Positions 30,998 through 40,296 of a stretch of 64,000 nucleotides of DNA are shown piece by piece. Position 1 is the first letter of the stretch; every line of letters begins with the position of its first letter. The position numbers and the translations under genes were made by a program. Location of the stretch: the NCBI GenBank assembly GCA_030683705.1, contig JAUXPP010000142.1:1-64000 (forward strand). Direction: 5' to 3'. The stretch is from Polaromonas sp. (GTDB lineage Bacteria; Pseudomonadota; Gammaproteobacteria; Burkholderiales; Burkholderiaceae_C). Below the pieces are notes generated by a model, which was given only the letters and a program-made list of their open reading frames with translations, had not been told where the DNA came from and made no database searches.

Positions 30998-31130
30998 GCC
31001 TGCCTTTTTTCCCGCTTCACAGCCAAAAGCGTCTCCAGCCCCCATCTATCCTGCGTGGGCAGCTAGCAAATTTGTAGCAAACCGCGTCTTCAGCCGACCC
31101 GGCAGTTGCAGTGCGCAGCTGCGGACTTGA
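30996..31130 (+). pseudogene. 44-aa leader ORF, possible remnant of a duplicated receptor N-terminus
   Basis: MPAFFPASQPKASPAPIYPAWAASKFVANRVFSRPGSCSAQLRT; start context and position relative to P2 parallel those of the receptor relative to P1. Confidence 0.35.
31031..31078 (-). repeat. palindromic element, intergenic/leader
   Basis: GTCTCCAGCCCCCATCTATCCTGCGTGGGCAGCTAGCAAATTTGTAGC. Confidence 0.7.
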
Positions 31131-31133
31131 GCC

Positions 31134-32282
31134 ATGTTGAGCGCCACCCACATCCGCCGCTGGTCCTGGGTCCACAAATGGTCCAGCCTGGTCTGTACCG
31201 TTTTCATGCTGCTGCTGTGTATCACCGGCCTGCCGCTGATCTTCCACCATGAAATCGGCCACCTGCTGGGCACCGAGGTCGAGGCGCCGGCCATGCCCGC
31301 CAACACGCCGCGCGCCAGCCTGGACCGCGTGATCGCCACGGCGAAAGCACTGCATCCGGACCGTGTGGTGCAGTTCGTGTCGCAGCCGGAGGACGATGAC
31401 GGCCTGTGGTTCGTCACGCTGACGCCGACGCCCGAACCCACCGACGACTTCAAGTCGGTCGCCGTCGATGCGCGCACCGCCGCCGTGCTGGCCCAGCCGA
31501 AGTTCGACGAAGGCTTCATGTATGTGATGTTCAAGCTGCATGTGGACCTGTTCGCCGGCCTGCCCGGCAAACTCTTCCTCGGCTTCATGGGCCTGCTGAT
31601 GCTGGTGGCGATTGTGTCGGGCGTGGTGCTGTATGCGCCCTTCATGCGCAAGCTCGATTTCGGCACGGTGCGGCGCGCGCGCCAGCCGCGCCTGAAGTGG
31701 CTGGACCTGCACAACCTGCTGGGCATCGTGACCCTGGTCTGGGCCTTCACCGTGGGTGCCACCGGCATGATCAACACCTGGGCCGACCTGATCGTCAAGT
31801 ACTGGCAGCACGACCAGCTCAGCACGCTGCTGGCGCCTTACCAGGGCCAGCCGCCGGTGCCGCCGGCCGAACGCGGCTCGCTGCAGGCCGCGCTGGACAG
31901 CGCGCTGGCCGCCGCGCCCGGCAACAAGCTGTCTTTCATTGCCTTTCCAGGCACGGCGTTTTCCAGCCCGCACCACAACACGGTGTTCCTGCGCGGCAAC
32001 ACCGCGCTGACCTCGCGCCTGCTGACACCGGTGCTGGTCGATGCGCGCAGCGGTGCAATCACGGCAAAGCCCGACCTGCCCTGGTACCTGACCGCGCTGC
32101 TGGTGTCGCAACCGCTGCACTTCGGCGACTACGGCGGCCTGCCGATGCAAATCCTCTGGGCCCTGCTCGACATCGCCACCATCATCGTGCTGGGCAGCGG
32201 CCTCTATTTGTGGGTCAAGCGCGGCCAGCCGCAAAGCCTGGCGCAGGAAGCCGGCGCCGCCTTGCCGGGGGCCGCGCGATGA
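31134..32282 (+). CDS. PepSY-associated TM helix domain protein (iron-uptake associated)
   Basis: RRWSWVHKWSSLVCTVFMLLLCITGLPLIFHHEIGH; KLFLGFMGLLMLVAIVSGVVLYAPFM; WLDLHNLLGI. Confidence 0.88.
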   Translation: MLSATHIRRWSWVHKWSSLVCTVFMLLLCITGLPLIFHHEIGHLLGTEVEAPAMPANTPRASLDRVIATAKALHPDRVVQFVSQPEDDDGLWFVTLTPTPEPTDDFKSVAVDARTAAVLAQPKFDEGFMYVMFKLHVDLFAGLPGKLFLGFMGLLMLVAIVSGVVLYAPFMRKLDFGTVRRARQPRLKWLDLHNLLGIVTLVWAFTVGATGMINTWADLIVKYWQHDQLSTLLAPYQGQPPVPPAERGSLQAALDSALAAAPGNKLSFIAFPGTAFSSPHHNTVFLRGNTALTSRLLTPVLVDARSGAITAKPDLPWYLTALLVSQPLHFGDYGGLPMQILWALLDIATIIVLGSGLYLWVKRGQPQSLAQEAGAALPGAAR

Positions 32283-32464
32283 GGCCGGGCTTCTGGCCAC
32301 TCTGGGGCTGGCCCATCGCTTTCGGCCTGCTCAGCGCCACCGGCCTGCTCAGCGCCCTGTTCTCCGACGGCTGGGGCGATGCCTGGTCCTGGCTGGCGCT
32401 GGGCCTGCCGGTGCTGGCCATGGCCTGGTTCTCGTGGCGTCCGCGCCAGGCCGGCGGCCGATGA
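32279..32464 (+). CDS. small membrane protein, 61 aa
   Basis: MRPGFWPLWGWPIAFGLLSATGLLSALFSDGWGDAWSWLALGLPVLAMAWFSWRPRQAGGR; ATGA overlaps on both sides. Confidence 0.8.
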   Translation: MRPGFWPLWGWPIAFGLLSATGLLSALFSDGWGDAWSWLALGLPVLAMAWFSWRPRQAGGR

Positions 32465-32880
32465 ATCCCGCGACCAGGAACGCAAACATGCGCAGCACCG
32501 CTATCCCTATCGACAACACACCCGATTCCGCGCCATCCCCTGATGCCGACGCCGACGGCTACAGCCGGCACGGCTGGCTGCCGCGCGGCAACGCCGCCCT
32601 GATGTACCGGCTGGGCGTGGCCTCACGCGCCATCGCCGCCATCGTGGGCGGCTACGCGCTGTCGGCGCTGGTGGCCACGGTGTCGGCGATTTATTTTCCC
32701 GGTACACGCGCCGAAGCCGCGATCTTCGGCATGTTGCTGTCCTTCGTGATCTACACCGTGGCGGTGATGTGGGTGTTTGCGGTGCGCAGCGCCTGGCGCG
32801 CCTGGCTGGGCCTGCTGCTGCCTTCGATTCCGCTGGCGCTTGCCGTTCTTGTCCACCTGTATCTGCGGAGCGCGCCATGA
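32461..32880 (+). CDS. DUF3649 domain-containing membrane protein
   Basis: MYRLGVASRAIAAIVGGYALSALVATVSAIYFPGTRAEAAIFGMLLSFVIYTVAVMWVFAVRSAWRAW. Confidence 0.8.
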   Translation: MNPATRNANMRSTAIPIDNTPDSAPSPDADADGYSRHGWLPRGNAALMYRLGVASRAIAAIVGGYALSALVATVSAIYFPGTRAEAAIFGMLLSFVIYTVAVMWVFAVRSAWRAWLGLLLPSIPLALAVLVHLYLRSAP

Positions 32881-34517
32881 AAGAGGGTTTTCGCCAGTCG
32901 ATGAACTGGGTCCACACCTGGAGCGGCCTGCTGGTCGGCTGGGTGCTGTTCATGGTGTTTGCGGCAGGCACCGCCTCGTATTACCGCGACGAGATCAGCT
33001 TCTGGATGAAGCCCGAGCTGCACCAGGCCAGCCTGGGACTGCCGCCGCAGGCCGAGATCGTCAGCCACACCGTCGCCGCGCTGCAGCAGCGCGCGCCCAA
33101 CAGCCAGCGCTGGTTCATCACCCTGCCCACAGCACGCGAGCCCGGCGTGCGCGCCAGCTGGTCGGCCGCGCCGCTCGCCAGGGGCGCGACCGAGCCGCCG
33201 CTGGAGCCCGGTATCACGCGCCGCGGCCGCTTCTACAGCGCCGTGCTGGACCCGGCCAGCGGCAAACCGCTGGCAGGTGCCCGCGAGACGCGCGGCGGCG
33301 AGTTTTTTTACCGCCTGCACTTCGACCTGCACTACATGCCGGCGGTCTGGGCGCGCTGGATCATCGGCTTTTGCGCGATGTTCATGCTGGTGGCCATCGT
33401 CACCGGCATCGTCACGCACAGACGCATCTTTGCGGACTTCTTCACCTTCCGCCCGAAAAAAGGCCAGCGCAGCTGGCTGGACGCGCACAACGCCACGGCC
33501 GTGCTGGCCCTGCCCTATCACCTGATGATCACCTACACCGGGCTGGTGACCTTGATGCTGATGTACATGCCCTTCGGTCCGCAGCTCACTTACAAGGGCG
33601 ACCCGCAGGCCTTCAGCGCCGAGGTGTTCCCGGCCAGCGGGCGCGACCCCAAGCCCTCGGGCATCGCCGCGCCGCTGACGCCGATCGCGCCGCTGGTCGC
33701 CCAGGCGCAGCAGCGCTGGGGCGAAGGCGGCCTGGGCCGCATCACCGTGAGCAACCCCGGCGATGCGGTGGCCACCATCACCTTGTCACGCCGGGCCGAC
33801 CGGGACATGTCGTCGGTACAGCCCGCGATGATCTTCAACGGCAGCAGCGGCCAGCTGCTCAGCGAGGTGGGCGAGGCGCCCGGCGCGGTCCTCGCCACCC
33901 GCAGCGTGTTGTACGGCCTGCACCAGGGTCGTTTCGCCGACCCGCTGCTGCGGGTGCTGTTTTTTGTGTCGGGGCTGGCCGGCTGCGTGATGGTGGCCAC
34001 CGGCTTGCTGCTGTGGGCCGTGAAGGAGCGCAACAAATACGCCAAGGTCGTGGCCAAAGGCGGGCGTGTCGGCTGGGGCTCGCGCCTGGTCGATGGGCTC
34101 AACGTCGGGGCCATCGCCGGGCTGATGATCGCGATTCCGGCCTTCTTCTGGACCAACCGGCTGCTGCCGGTGGGCATGGCGGCGCGCGGGCAGGCCGAGA
34201 TCGACCTGTTTTTCGGCGCCTGGGCCGTGGCCGCCATCGCCGGCCTGGCCTGGCCGACGCGGCGCATGTGGATGGTTCAGTTGGGTACCGCGGCGTTGTT
34301 GTTCGGCGCCATCCCGCTGCTGAACGCCGTCACCACGGCCACCCACCTGGGCGTGTCCGTCCCGGCAGGCCTGTGGGCAGTGGCCGGTGTCGACCTCGGC
34401 TGCCTGGCCCTGGGCGCAGCGCTGCTGGCCTGCGTGGGGTGGCTGGCGCGGCGCCAGCCGGCGCTGAAGGCGCAACGCGCGGCGCCAGCCGGCCTGAACC
34501 GGGAGCCTGCGCTGTGA
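32877..34517 (+). CDS. PepSY-associated TM helix domain protein
   Basis: MKEGFRQSMNWVHTWSGLLVGWVLFMVFAAGTASYYRDEI...FYRLHFDLHYMPAVWARWIIGFCAMFMLVAIVTGIVTHRRIFADFFTFRP. Confidence 0.88.
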   Translation: MKEGFRQSMNWVHTWSGLLVGWVLFMVFAAGTASYYRDEISFWMKPELHQASLGLPPQAEIVSHTVAALQQRAPNSQRWFITLPTAREPGVRASWSAAPLARGATEPPLEPGITRRGRFYSAVLDPASGKPLAGARETRGGEFFYRLHFDLHYMPAVWARWIIGFCAMFMLVAIVTGIVTHRRIFADFFTFRPKKGQRSWLDAHNATAVLALPYHLMITYTGLVTLMLMYMPFGPQLTYKGDPQAFSAEVFPASGRDPKPSGIAAPLTPIAPLVAQAQQRWGEGGLGRITVSNPGDAVATITLSRRADRDMSSVQPAMIFNGSSGQLLSEVGEAPGAVLATRSVLYGLHQGRFADPLLRVLFFVSGLAGCVMVATGLLLWAVKERNKYAKVVAKGGRVGWGSRLVDGLNVGAIAGLMIAIPAFFWTNRLLPVGMAARGQAEIDLFFGAWAVAAIAGLAWPTRRMWMVQLGTAALLFGAIPLLNAVTTATHLGVSVPAGLWAVAGVDLGCLALGAALLACVGWLARRQPALKAQRAAPAGLNREPAL

Positions 34518-34870
34518 GCGCCTGGCCCATGGCCGTCACCGCCTGGTGCACGGCGTTTTCCGGCTTCGCCGCCTTGAGCCTGGCGATGGACCGCCACCAT
34601 GAAGACAGTTACGGCCGCGGCAGCTCGCCCGGCGCGCGCCGGCCCTGGCTGCGCAGCGCCGGCACGCTGGCACTGCTGCTGTCGCTGGCGGCCTGCCTGG
34701 CGATCAAGGGACCGGCCCAGGGCTGGGTCTTGTGGCTGGGCGTGCTGACCGCTGGCGCGCTGGGGGTGGTGGGCGTGCTCAGTTATGCGCCGCGCCGCGC
34801 GGCAGGCCTGGCAGCGCTGGCCGGCGCGTTGGCGGCGATCACGGCCCTGTTGTCGCCGCTGGGCATATGA
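34514..34870 (+). CDS. DUF3325 domain-containing membrane protein
   Basis: GTG start; SAWPMAVTAWCTAFSGFAALSLAMDRHHED..., hydrophobic; overlaps the upstream stop. Confidence 0.78.
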   Translation: MSAWPMAVTAWCTAFSGFAALSLAMDRHHEDSYGRGSSPGARRPWLRSAGTLALLLSLAACLAIKGPAQGWVLWLGVLTAGALGVVGVLSYAPRRAAGLAALAGALAAITALLSPLGI

Positions 34871-34910
34871 CCCCCTTCCGGAATCCCCGCACTACCGACG
34901 AAAAAGAACC

Positions 34911-35222
34911 ATGTCCCTCATCAAGATCCCAGGCCCGGGTTTGCATGCCCCACCCGCACCCATGACCCCTGCCACCATGCCGCTGACCGACCTGGCGCCC
35001 AACCGGGCCAGCACCATCGTGAGCCTCAGCGCAGCGCAAGGTGAAGACGGCAGTTCCAGCCTGCTGCAACGTCTGGCCGAACTCGGCTTCATGACCGGCG
35101 AAACCATCAGTGTGTTGCGGCGCGGCCCCGGTGGGCGCGAACCAATCGCGGTGCAAGTCGGTGACACCCTGTTCGCGCTGCGCCACCACGAGGCGAGCTG
35201 CATCCAGGTGAGCGCAGCATGA
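34911..35222 (+). CDS. feoA: FeoA family ferrous iron transport protein
   Basis: LTDLAPNRASTIVSL...LLQRLAELGFMTGETISVLRRGPGGREPIAVQVGDTLFALRHHEASCIQV. Confidence 0.9.
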   Translation: MSLIKIPGPGLHAPPAPMTPATMPLTDLAPNRASTIVSLSAAQGEDGSSSLLQRLAELGFMTGETISVLRRGPGGREPIAVQVGDTLFALRHHEASCIQVSAA

Positions 35223-37174
35223 GTATCGCTGCCCCCACCTCCCCCGCCACCATGCCGCGCATCGTCCTGGTCGGCAACCCGAACTGCGGCAAGACCGCGC
35301 TGTTCAACCTGCTCACCGGCGCACGCCAGAAGGTCGCCAACTATGCCGGCGTGACGGTCGAACGCAAGGAAGGCCGCACCCGCCTGCCCGACGGCCGCGA
35401 ACTGGCCGTGATGGACCTGCCGGGCGCCTACAGCCTGAACCCGGCAACCGCCGACGAAACCGTCACCCACGACGTGCTCATGGGCCTGCGCGCGGGCGAG
35501 GAGCGCCCCGACGGCATCATCGCGGTGGTCGACGCGACCAATTTGCGCATGAATTTGCGCCTGGTGCTGCAGCTGCGTGCGCTGGGCCGGCCCCTGGTGC
35601 TGGCGCTCAACATGATGGACGTCGCGCGTGCGCGCGGCCTGCAGATCGACATCAACCGGCTGTCGGCCGAGCTCGGCATGCCGGTGATAGCCACCGTGGC
35701 GGTGCACAACCCCTGGTTCGCCGCCTGGCGCGGCAAGGGCGCGGGCAGCGGCCGTGAGGCGCTGCTGCAGGCGGCGCAGCAGGCCTTTTACGGCGCCGAT
35801 CACCAGCCTTTTGTGCCGCCAGTGCCCGTCCCGCAAGCGCAAGCAGCTATCAATTCAATAGCAACCGGCGCACCCGACATGGCCGCGCTGCAGACCCAGG
35901 TGCGCGCCATCCTGGCCGCGGCCGTGCCGAATGCGGGCCAGGTCCAGCGTTTCAACCACCGCGTCGATGCGCTGGTGATGCACCCGGTGGCCGGCCTGCT
36001 GCTGCTGGCCACCGTGCTGTTCCTGATCTTCCAGGCGGTGTTTGCCTGGGCCAATTTGCCGATGGACATCATCAAGGACGCGGTGGCCTGGACCGGCACC
36101 GCCATCAATGACAACCTGGCGCCCGGGCTGCTGCAAAGCCTGCTGGTCGACGGCATCGTGGCCGGCGTGGGCGGCGTGCTGGTGTTCCTGCCGCAGATCG
36201 TGATCCTGTTCTTCTTCATCCTGCTGCTGGAAGACTCGGGTTATTTGCCGCGCGCCGCCTTCCTGCTGGACAACGTCATGGGCAAGGTCGGCCTGTCGGG
36301 CCGCGCCTTCATCCCGCTGCTGTCGAGTTTTGCCTGCGCGATTCCCGGCATCATGGCGACCCGCACGATTCCGCACTGGCGCGACCGGCTGGCCACCATC
36401 ATGATCGCGCCGCTGATGACCTGTTCGGCCCGCCTGCCGCTGTATGCCTTGCTGATCGGCGCCTTCATCCCGGACCGCAGCGTCGGTGTCTTCAACCTGC
36501 AGGGCCTGACGCTGTTTGCGCTGTACCTGGCGGGCATTGTGTCGGCGATGGCGGTGGCCTGGGTGTTCAAGCGCAGCTGGTCGAAAAGCAGCTACCAGCC
36601 GTTGATGCTGGAGCTGCCGCCCTACCGCCTGCCGAACCTGCGCAACCTGCTGCTGGGCCTGTGGCAACGTGTGGAGATTTTCCTGCACCGCGTGGGCGGC
36701 ATCATTTTTGCGCTGATGGTGCTGCTGTGGTTTCTCTCGACCTTTCCCGGCCCGCCCGAGGGCACGCCAGGTCCGGCGATCCAGTACAGCTTCGCCGGCA
36801 TGATAGGCAAGGCGCTGGAAGTCGTGTTTGCCCCCATCGGTTTCAACTGGCAGATCTCGATCGCGCTGGTACCCGGCATGGCGGCGCGCGAAGTCGCGGT
36901 CGGCGCACTCGGCACGGTGTATGCGCTGTCGGCTGCCGGTGACGATACGGCGGTGGCCCTGACGCCGCTGATCGCGCAAAGCTGGTCGCTGGCGACCGCC
37001 TATTCGCTGCTGGCCTGGTATGTGTTTGCGCCGCAATGTATCTCGACGCTGGCCGTGGTCAAGCGCGAGACCAACTCCTGGCGCTACCCGCTGCTGATGG
37101 CCGGCTACCTGTTTGCGCTGGCCTATGCCGCATCGTTTGTCACCTACCGCGCCGTGCTGGCGCTGACGGCATGA
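35219..37174 (+). CDS. feoB: ferrous iron transport protein B
   Basis: LVGNPNCGKTALFNLLTGARQKVANYAGVTVERKEG; MDLPGAYSL; GRAFIPLLSSFACAIPGIMATRTI. Confidence 0.96.
   Translation: MSIAAPTSPATMPRIVLVGNPNCGKTALFNLLTGARQKVANYAGVTVERKEGRTRLPDGRELAVMDLPGAYSLNPATADETVTHDVLMGLRAGEERPDGIIAVVDATNLRMNLRLVLQLRALGRPLVLALNMMDVARARGLQIDINRLSAELGMPVIATVAVHNPWFAAWRGKGAGSGREALLQAAQQAFYGADHQPFVPPVPVPQAQAAINSIATGAPDMAALQTQVRAILAAAVPNAGQVQRFNHRVDALVMHPVAGLLLLATVLFLIFQAVFAWANLPMDIIKDAVAWTGTAINDNLAPGLLQSLLVDGIVAGVGGVLVFLPQIVILFFFILLLEDSGYLPRAAFLLDNVMGKVGLSGRAFIPLLSSFACAIPGIMATRTIPHWRDRLATIMIAPLMTCSARLPLYALLIGAFIPDRSVGVFNLQGLTLFALYLAGIVSAMAVAWVFKRSWSKSSYQPLMLELPPYRLPNLRNLLLGLWQRVEIFLHRVGGIIFALMVLLWFLSTFPGPPEGTPGPAIQYSFAGMIGKALEVVFAPIGFNWQISIALVPGMAAREVAVGALGTVYALSAAGDDTAVALTPLIAQSWSLATAYSLLAWYVFAPQCISTLAVVKRETNSWRYPLLMAGYLFALAYAASFVTYRAVLALTA
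35825..35864 (-). repeat. palindromic element inside feoB
   Basis: CCCGTCCCGCAAGCGCAAGCAGCTATCAATTCAATAGCAA. Confidence 0.7.
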
Positions 37175-37437
37175 CGCCCGCCCCGCTCGAAGCGCTGCTG
37201 GTGTACGCCGTGGTGATGGGCTGCGCGCTGTACTGCCTGTGGGCCTTTCTGCCGGCGTCGCTCAAGCGCCGCGCGGCAAGCCGCCTGATGCGCCTGTCGC
37301 CGCGCCTCGCGGGTTCGCGCCGACTGCAGAACCTGGCGCGCGCGCCCGGCGGCTGCGGCTCGAGCTGCGACAACTGCGGCAGCCGTGCAGCGCCGCCGCG
37401 CGAACACCGGGTGCAGATGGTGCGCCGGCGGCCATAG
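37171..37437 (+). CDS. small Cys-rich protein coupled to feoB
   Basis: MTPAPLEALLVYAVVMGCALYCLWAFLPASLKRR...GGCGSSCDNCGS; start overlaps the feoB stop. Confidence 0.75.
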   Translation: MTPAPLEALLVYAVVMGCALYCLWAFLPASLKRRAASRLMRLSPRLAGSRRLQNLARAPGGCGSSCDNCGSRAAPPREHRVQMVRRRP

Positions 37438-37457
37438 TTCCATTTATCAGCCAGGTA

Positions 37458-37507
37458 CGGCTTCAGCCCATATTCCACCTGCGTAAGCAGCTCTCTTTTT
37501 GATAGCA
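37458..37507 (-). repeat. palindromic element, intergenic
   Basis: CGGCTTCAGCCCATATTCCACCTGCGTAAGCAGCTCTCTTTTTGATAGCA. Confidence 0.7.
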
Positions 37508-37545
37508 ACTTTCATCCAGCTTTTTACCCAACGGAGACCTCTGCC

Positions 37546-38292
37546 ATGACCACCCGACTGCTTCCCTCCTTGCGCACCATCGCCCTCGTCTCCAGCCTGC
37601 TGATGCTGGGTACGGCCCAGGCCCACCATGTGTGGATAGAACAAAACGCCCAGGGCGCCCAGCTTTTCTTCGGCGAGTTCGGCCAGAACATGCGCGAGGT
37701 GTCGCCCGGCCTGCTCGACAAGTTCGGCGGCCCGGTGGCCCAGCGCATCTCGGCCACAGGCAGCGAGCCGCTGCAGGTCAGCAAGACCGCCACCGGCTTC
37801 GGCCTGTCGGCACGCGCCGGCAAGGGCGAGTCGCTGGTCGCGCAAGACCCGGCCTACCCCTCGTTTGAAATCAAGGGCGACAAACCCGGCCGCGGCATTT
37901 ATGTGCCGGCGGCCCGCCTGGTGAGCGGCCTGGGCAAGCAGGAACCGACGCTGACCCTGGACCTTGTGCCTACCGGCGTGTCCGGCAAGGACGGCGCCGA
38001 GTTCCAGGCCTTCTACAAGGGCCAGCCCCTGCCCAAGGCCAAGGTCGCGGTGATCACGCCGTCCGGCTGGGCGCAGGAACACCACACCGACGAGCAGGGC
38101 AAGATGAAGGCCTCCCTGCCCTGGAGCGGTACCTATGTGCTCGAAATGTCCCACACCGACCGCACACCCGGCGAGCGCGCCGGTGAAAAATACGAGCGCG
38201 CCAGCTACGTCACCTCGCTGACCATCCGCCAGCCCGGCGGCCTCAAAGCCCTGCCGGCACCGGCAGCAGCGGCACCCAGCAAGGCGAACTGA
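37546..38292 (+). CDS. DUF4198 domain-containing periplasmic protein
   Basis: Signal peptide then HHVWIEQNAQGAQLFFGEFGQNMREVSPGLLDKF...; HTDEQGKMKASLPWSGTYVLEMSHTD. Confidence 0.82.
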   Translation: MTTRLLPSLRTIALVSSLLMLGTAQAHHVWIEQNAQGAQLFFGEFGQNMREVSPGLLDKFGGPVAQRISATGSEPLQVSKTATGFGLSARAGKGESLVAQDPAYPSFEIKGDKPGRGIYVPAARLVSGLGKQEPTLTLDLVPTGVSGKDGAEFQAFYKGQPLPKAKVAVITPSGWAQEHHTDEQGKMKASLPWSGTYVLEMSHTDRTPGERAGEKYERASYVTSLTIRQPGGLKALPAPAAAAPSKAN

Positions 38293-38424
38293 GCAGCGGC
38301 CGCCGCCTGCAGTCCTTGACGCCAAGCATCTTCCTCGCTGGAAGGGGCTTTTTTTCGCCCTGGCGCTTCGGGAAGGCAGGCCGGGGTGACCCCGCAAAAG
38401 CAAAGGATTTCAAACAAGTATTGC

Positions 38425-38445
38425 AAATGCGACAGATTCGCATTT
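38425..38445. promoter_or_regulatory. candidate Fur-type operator upstream of bfd
   Basis: AAATGCG-acagatt-CGCATTT perfect inverted repeat 40 bp before the bfd start. Confidence 0.55.
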
Positions 38446-38484
38446 ATACTTGAGACACCCAATCACCAACCAGCAAGCCACTCC

Positions 38485-38745
38485 ATGATTGTTTGTGTCT
38501 GCCGCAGAATCTCCGACCGCGAAATCGCCCGCCACGCCCGTGCCGGCCTGGGTTTCGACGAGATCCAGTTCGAACTGGGTGTCGCCACCCAGTGCGGCCA
38601 GTGTGAACGCTGTGCGCGCGACGTGGTCGCGCAATGCAGCGGCACCTGCCCCACCGCAAACATCCACCAGCGCGCCATTCACTCTCCGGAAGGCAGCCCA
38701 TGGAATCCTCCCTCACCTTGTTTGCAACTCTCGCCGGCAGCCTGA
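38485..38745 (+). CDS. bfd: bacterioferritin-associated ferredoxin, (2Fe-2S)-binding
   Basis: MIVCVCRRISDREIARHARAGLGFDEIQFELGVATQCGQCERCARDVV. Confidence 0.9.
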   Translation: MIVCVCRRISDREIARHARAGLGFDEIQFELGVATQCGQCERCARDVVAQCSGTCPTANIHQRAIHSPEGSPWNPPSPCLQLSPAA

Positions 38746-38786
38746 TCCTGGCGGTCGTCCCGCTCTGGTGGATCTTTCGCCCGTGA
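38700..38786 (+). CDS. 28-aa single-pass membrane peptide between bfd and tonB
   Basis: ATG..TGA: MESSLTLFATLAGSLILAVVPLWWIFRP; overlaps the bfd 3' end in another frame. Confidence 0.5.
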   Translation: MESSLTLFATLAGSLILAVVPLWWIFRP

Positions 38787-38840
38787 TGCGCGCTGTGCGC
38801 GCAGCCCCGCAGGCCACCGCCTGCATCCACTAGACTTCCC

Positions 38841-39551
38841 ATGAACGCTCCCGCCATTCCGGGCTCCAACGCCCCTGCACTTCCGCTTGCTCCCGTGCGC
38901 TTGCCTATCAGCCGCAACATCGTCATCGCCGCCAGCGTGGTCATCTTCCACGTGGCGGTGCTGTGGGCCATGCAGAACGGCCTGCTGCGTCGCGCGGCCG
39001 AGGTGGTGGTGCCGGCAGAAATCCTGACCCGCATCATCGAAATCGAACCGCCCAAGGTGGCGCCGCCACCCCCACCGCCGCCGCCCAAACCGGCGCCCAA
39101 GGTGCCCAAGCCGCCGCCCATGCCGGTGGCCGTGCGCGAGCCGGTGCCGACACCGGCGCCGAATGCGCCGGTTGGCGTGGTCGAGCCGCAGCCGCCCGCG
39201 CCGCCGATGCCGGCCCCGCCGGCACCGGCACCCCCGGCCCCGCCCGCGCCAGCGCGCATGATTGAAGTGACCGAGGGTGAAACCCGCTATGTCAAGGCGC
39301 CTGAGCCGGTATGGCCCCGGGCCAGCCAGCGCAGCGGCGAATCCGGCAAGGTGGTGATCGCGGTGTATTACAACGCCGCCGGCCGTGCCGTGCGGGCCAG
39401 CGTTTTCCAGTCCAGCGGCTTCGAGCGGCTGGACCGCGCCGCCTACGAGGCGGTGATGGCCTCGCAGGTCACCCCGTTTCGCCGCGCAGGTACCGATGCC
39501 AACACCGAGTACCTGCTCAAGGCGCCGATCAATTTTCAATTTAGGGAGTAA
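38841..39551 (+). CDS. tonB: TonB energy transducer
   Basis: N-terminal TM, Pro-rich linker (PPPPPPPPKPAPKVPKPPP), C-terminal VWPRASQRSGESGKVVIAVYYNAAGRAVRASVFQSSGFERLDRAAYEAV. Confidence 0.92.
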   Translation: MNAPAIPGSNAPALPLAPVRLPISRNIVIAASVVIFHVAVLWAMQNGLLRRAAEVVVPAEILTRIIEIEPPKVAPPPPPPPPKPAPKVPKPPPMPVAVREPVPTPAPNAPVGVVEPQPPAPPMPAPPAPAPPAPPAPARMIEVTEGETRYVKAPEPVWPRASQRSGESGKVVIAVYYNAAGRAVRASVFQSSGFERLDRAAYEAVMASQVTPFRRAGTDANTEYLLKAPINFQFRE

Positions 39552-39554
39552 ATC

Positions 39555-40271
<717 letters not shown>

Positions 40272-40296
40272 AACCGAAACTGAACGAGGACCCGCC

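Noticed and set aside
32777-34870. 697-aa plus ORF overlapping the PepSY gene
   Set aside because: Only the tail (34514-34870, DUF3325-like) looks coding; the rest is out of frame with the PepSY protein.
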